The notes under the pieces are model-generated. The model did no database searches. It was not told the DNA's origin and saw nothing but the letters and a program-made list of their open reading frames with translations. DNA of 7,378 nt from Solirubrobacterales bacterium (lineage in GTDB: Bacteria > Actinomycetota > Thermoleophilia > Solirubrobacterales > 70-9): assembly GCA_013694825.1 (NCBI GenBank), contig JACDBR010000225.1, positions 1 to 7,378 of the forward strand, read 5' to 3'. This document shows positions 5,372 through 7,378 of the stretch, piece after piece. Numbering within the stretch: the stretch's first letter is position 1; every line of letters begins with the position of its first letter. The position numbers and the translations under genes are program-made.

Positions 5372-6433
5372 GTGGCGACACGCCCTCTCTCGATCCGCCG
5401 GGTCCTCTCGATCCAACAGCTCCCCTCGGTCCGCCGACTCTTCTCTCGGCCGGTGGCGATGCGCCGGGGAGCGATGCGCCCGCACGGTGCCACGCTGATG
5501 GCGCTCGCAGCGCTCGTCTCGCTCACAATCACCGCGTGCGGCGAGCAGGCCTCGGGCGGCTCGGGTGGGGTGGAGGTCGTGGCGTCGACCACCGTGACCG
5601 CCGATCTGGCGCGCAACGTGGTCGGGGAGCGCGCCTCGGTGACGAGCCTGCTGGCCCCCAACTCCGATCCCCACGACTACGAGCCGGCGCCCTCGGATGC
5701 GACCGCCCTCGCCGAGGCCGACCTGATAGTCGGCTCGGGGGGTGATGTCGACCTCTGGCTGGCCGAGCTGGTCGAGAGCTCGGGCTCGGACGCTCCCCGG
5801 CTCGAGCTGATCGACGCCGCCGAGACGATTCCCGCCGACGCCGACGCCGCCGCCGCAGCGCAGGAAGCCGACCCCCATTGGTGGCAGGACCCTCGCAACG
5901 CGATCCTCGCCGTCGCGGCGATCCGCGACGAGCTGATCGCCATCGATCCGCAGGCTGAGACCCTCTACCGGCGAAACACAGCGGCGTACGTGAGCAGGCT
6001 CGAGAGCCTCGACGCCCAGATCACGACCTGCATGCAGCAGGTGCCCGACAATCAGCTCCGGCTCGTGACGAGCCATGATGCGCTCGGCTACTTCGCCGAG
6101 CGCTACGGGATCGAGGTCGTCGGCTCGACGATCCCCGCTCTGTCGACCCAGGCCCAGCCGTCGGCCGGGGAGATCGCCGAGCTGGTCGACCTGATCGAGG
6201 CGCAGCACGTCGAGGCCGTCTTTCCGGAGGTTGGCGTCGACGCCGACCTCGAGCAGGCGGTCGCCGACGAGGCGGGCGCGTCGATCGGCGGCGAGCTCTA
6301 TGCCGACACGCTCGGCAGCGAGGAAAGCTCGGGAAGCACGTATCTCGGCTCGCTCGCCTCGAACGCCAAGACCATGGTCGCGGGGTTCACGAACGGCGCC
6401 CAGAGTTGCGAGATCGGCGTCGCCGGAAGCTAG
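5372..6433 (+). CDS. znuA: Zinc (or manganese) ABC transporter substrate-binding lipoprotein, ZnuA/TroA family
   Basis: This is an extracytoplasmic metal-binding protein that delivers Zn2+ (possibly Mn2+) to a ZnuBC-type importer, which is not in the window. With GTG 5372 the product is 353 aa. A hydrophobic signal segment ends in the lipobox ITAC with lipidated Cys56. The mature part shows VEVVASTTVTADLARNV, then family metal ligands in order: His101 in DPHDYEP, His169 in DPHWWQDPRN, His235 in TSHDALGYF, and probably Asp312 in YADTLG. The flexible loop before His169 is Ala/Asp-rich, not the His-rich loop of many ZnuA proteins. The start is uncertain. GTG 5372 fits a leaderless mRNA and covers an in-frame hexapeptide repeat; ATG 5459 would give a conventional 26-residue lipoprotein signal. 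The upstream operator implies repression by a metal sensor. FGE follows 9 nt later. Confidence 0.92.
   Translation: MATRPLSIRRVLSIQQLPSVRRLFSRPVAMRRGAMRPHGATLMALAALVSLTITACGEQASGGSGGVEVVASTTVTADLARNVVGERASVTSLLAPNSDPHDYEPAPSDATALAEADLIVGSGGDVDLWLAELVESSGSDAPRLELIDAAETIPADADAAAAAQEADPHWWQDPRNAILAVAAIRDELIAIDPQAETLYRRNTAAYVSRLESLDAQITTCMQQVPDNQLRLVTSHDALGYFAERYGIEVVGSTIPALSTQAQPSAGEIAELVDLIEAQHVEAVFPEVGVDADLEQAVADEAGASIGGELYADTLGSEESSGSTYLGSLASNAKTMVAGFTNGAQSCEIGVAGS
5387..5440 (+). repeat. Three 18-bp degenerate tandem repeats at the 5' end of znuA
   Basis: The units at 5387-5404, 5405-5422 and 5423-5440 have the form CTCTCGATCCGCCGGGTC. Units 2 and 3 each match unit 1 at 14 of 18 bases. In the znuA frame they read LSIRRV, LSIQQL and PSVRRL, followed by a weaker FSRPVA. 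The period is six codons. Most substitutions in unit 3 are silent or conservative (Ile to Val, Val to Leu). This hints that the segment is translated as part of a long, Arg-rich n-region before the signal peptide. Confidence 0.7.
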
Positions 6434-6442
6434 GCTCCGGCC

Positions 6443-7378
6443 ATGATGACCGCGGCTCCCGCCGCCGACAGCATGGTCGAGATCGCCGCAGCGACGTTCG
6501 CCATGGGCTCGGAGCGCTTCTACGCCGAGGAGCGGCCGGTCCACCGAGTCAGCGTCGACGGCTTCAGGATCGACCAGCGACCGGTCACCGTGCGCGAGTT
6601 CCGCCGTTTCGTGTCGGAGACCGGTTACGTCACGGTCGCCGAGCGTCCGCTTGACCCCGTCGACTATCCCGGCGCCGACCCGCGGCTGCTCGTTCCGGGG
6701 TCGCTCGTCTTCGAGGGCACCGCGGGGCCGGTGCCGCTGAACGACTACCGGCGCTGGTGGGCCTACGTCCCCGGGGCCTGCTGGCAGCACCCCGAGGGTG
6801 CCGGCAGCGACGTCGCCGGCCGCGATCGCCACCCCGTCACCCAGGTGACGCACGAGGACGCGAGCGCCTACGCCCGCTGGACCGCCAAGTCGCTGCCGAC
6901 CGAGGCCGAGTGGGAGCTCGCCGCGCGCGGCGGCATCGAAGCCGCGACCTTCGCCTGGGGCGAGGAGGAGCGGCCGGCGGGCCAGCTGATGGCGAACACC
7001 TGGCAAGGCGAGTTTCCGTGGAACAACCGCCGGGCCAGGGGATACGCCGGGACCTCCCCCGTGGCGAGCTTTCCGCCCAACGGCTTCGGCCTCTACGACA
7101 TGACCGGCAACGTCTGGGAGTGGACCGACGACTTCTTCACCCCGCGCCACCCCGACGACGCGAGCAGCCCCTGCTGCATTCCTCGCAACCCGCGAGTCGA
7201 GGCGGCCGAGCGCAGCTACAACCGCGGTCAGCCCGGCGAGAACATCCCGCGACGCGTGATCAAGGGCGGCTCGCACCTCTGCTCGCCCGACTACTGCCTG
7301 CGCTACCGCCCCTCGGCCCGCCAGGGCGAGCAGGTCGAGACCTCGACCAGCCACATCGGCTTTCGCTGCGTGGTGCGC
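6443..7378 (+). CDS. Formylglycine-generating enzyme (FGE-sulfatase/SUMF1 family), 3' end beyond window
   Basis: FGE is a copper-dependent oxidase that converts a Cys in a CxPxR motif, classically of type I sulfatases, to Cα-formylglycine. The frame is open for 312 codons to the right edge and lacks only the extreme C-terminus, judging by IGFRCVVR. Visible landmarks are FAMGSERFYAEERPVHRV near the start, HPVTQVTHEDASAYARW, LPTEAEWELAARGG, GNVWEWTDDFF (from residue 222), a CCIPRNPR segment, and KGGSHLCSPDYCLRYRPSAR. The last holds Cys280 and Cys285, with the spacing of human FGE Cys336/Cys341. This marks a true FGE, since related EgtB- or PvdO-type family members lack the pair. The start is ATG 6443 or 6446, with no clear Shine-Dalgarno, 9 nt after znuA, so it is probably read from the znuA promoter. 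No sulfatase is visible; it may lie downstream. Confidence 0.93.
   Translation, partial: MMTAAPAADSMVEIAAATFAMGSERFYAEERPVHRVSVDGFRIDQRPVTVREFRRFVSETGYVTVAERPLDPVDYPGADPRLLVPGSLVFEGTAGPVPLNDYRRWWAYVPGACWQHPEGAGSDVAGRDRHPVTQVTHEDASAYARWTAKSLPTEAEWELAARGGIEAATFAWGEEERPAGQLMANTWQGEFPWNNRRARGYAGTSPVASFPPNGFGLYDMTGNVWEWTDDFFTPRHPDDASSPCCIPRNPRVEAAERSYNRGQPGENIPRRVIKGGSHLCSPDYCLRYRPSARQGEQVETSTSHIGFRCVVR

Noticed and set aside
5357..7354. Antisense open frame of 665 codons opposite znuA and FGE
   Set aside because: Same artefact: low-complexity Arg/Gly/Asp composition, and it would run through the znuA promoter and two well-supported genes.
1..7378. CRISPR array, tRNA/rRNA, insertion sequence or attachment site
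   Set aside because: No regularly spaced repeats, cloverleaf-like sequences, transposase motifs or terminal inverted repeats were seen. The only repeats are short coding ones at 665-712 and 5387-5440.

Overview
The window is GC-rich bacterial DNA with strong G/C preference at third codon positions and GTG/TTG starts beside ATG. All genes lie on the + strand. A type IV pilus motor set next to aroE, a leaderless-looking promoter, and a copper-type formylglycine-generating enzyme together suggest an actinobacterium, possibly Thermoleophilia/Solirubrobacterales. That placement is an inference from gene content and style and was not tested by a search.

Layout. (1) 1-518: the 3' part of aroE (shikimate dehydrogenase), entering from outside the window. 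(2) 518-2470: the PilB/GspE-type pilus extension ATPase. Its 5' part appears disrupted by two opposite single-base frame changes, so it reads as a 105-codon N-terminal piece (518-835) and a 530-aa main piece (878-2470). (3) 2471-2919: a small, very acidic protein gene with a strong ribosome binding site, followed by a hairpin-containing leader. (4) 2920-5301: pilT (retraction ATPase) and pilC (inner-membrane platform), 15 nt apart. (5) 5302-5371: a short regulatory gap holding a near-perfect 7-1-7 Fur/Zur-type operator over a putative extended -10 promoter. (6) 5372-6433: a ZnuA-like metal-binding lipoprotein with an odd 18-bp repeat at its 5' end. (7) 6443-7378: a formylglycine-generating enzyme with both active-site cysteines, running off the right edge.

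How the genes work together. PilB, PilT and PilC are the core of a type IV pilus machine: PilB drives pilin polymerisation, PilT depolymerisation, and PilC is the membrane platform they act through. No pilin, prepilin peptidase or PilM/N/O is in the window. The downstream pair is a separate unit: a metal-responsive promoter probably drives metal capture (ZnuA) and, through a 9-nt gap, the FGE that converts a sulfatase cysteine to formylglycine. The ZnuBC permease/ATPase and any sulfatase are not in view.

No clearly new multi-gene system is visible. The points most worth checking are the double frame change in pilB, the operator/promoter/leaderless-start arrangement of znuA with its hexapeptide repeat, the znuA-FGE pairing, and the unrecognised acidic protein between pilB and pilT.
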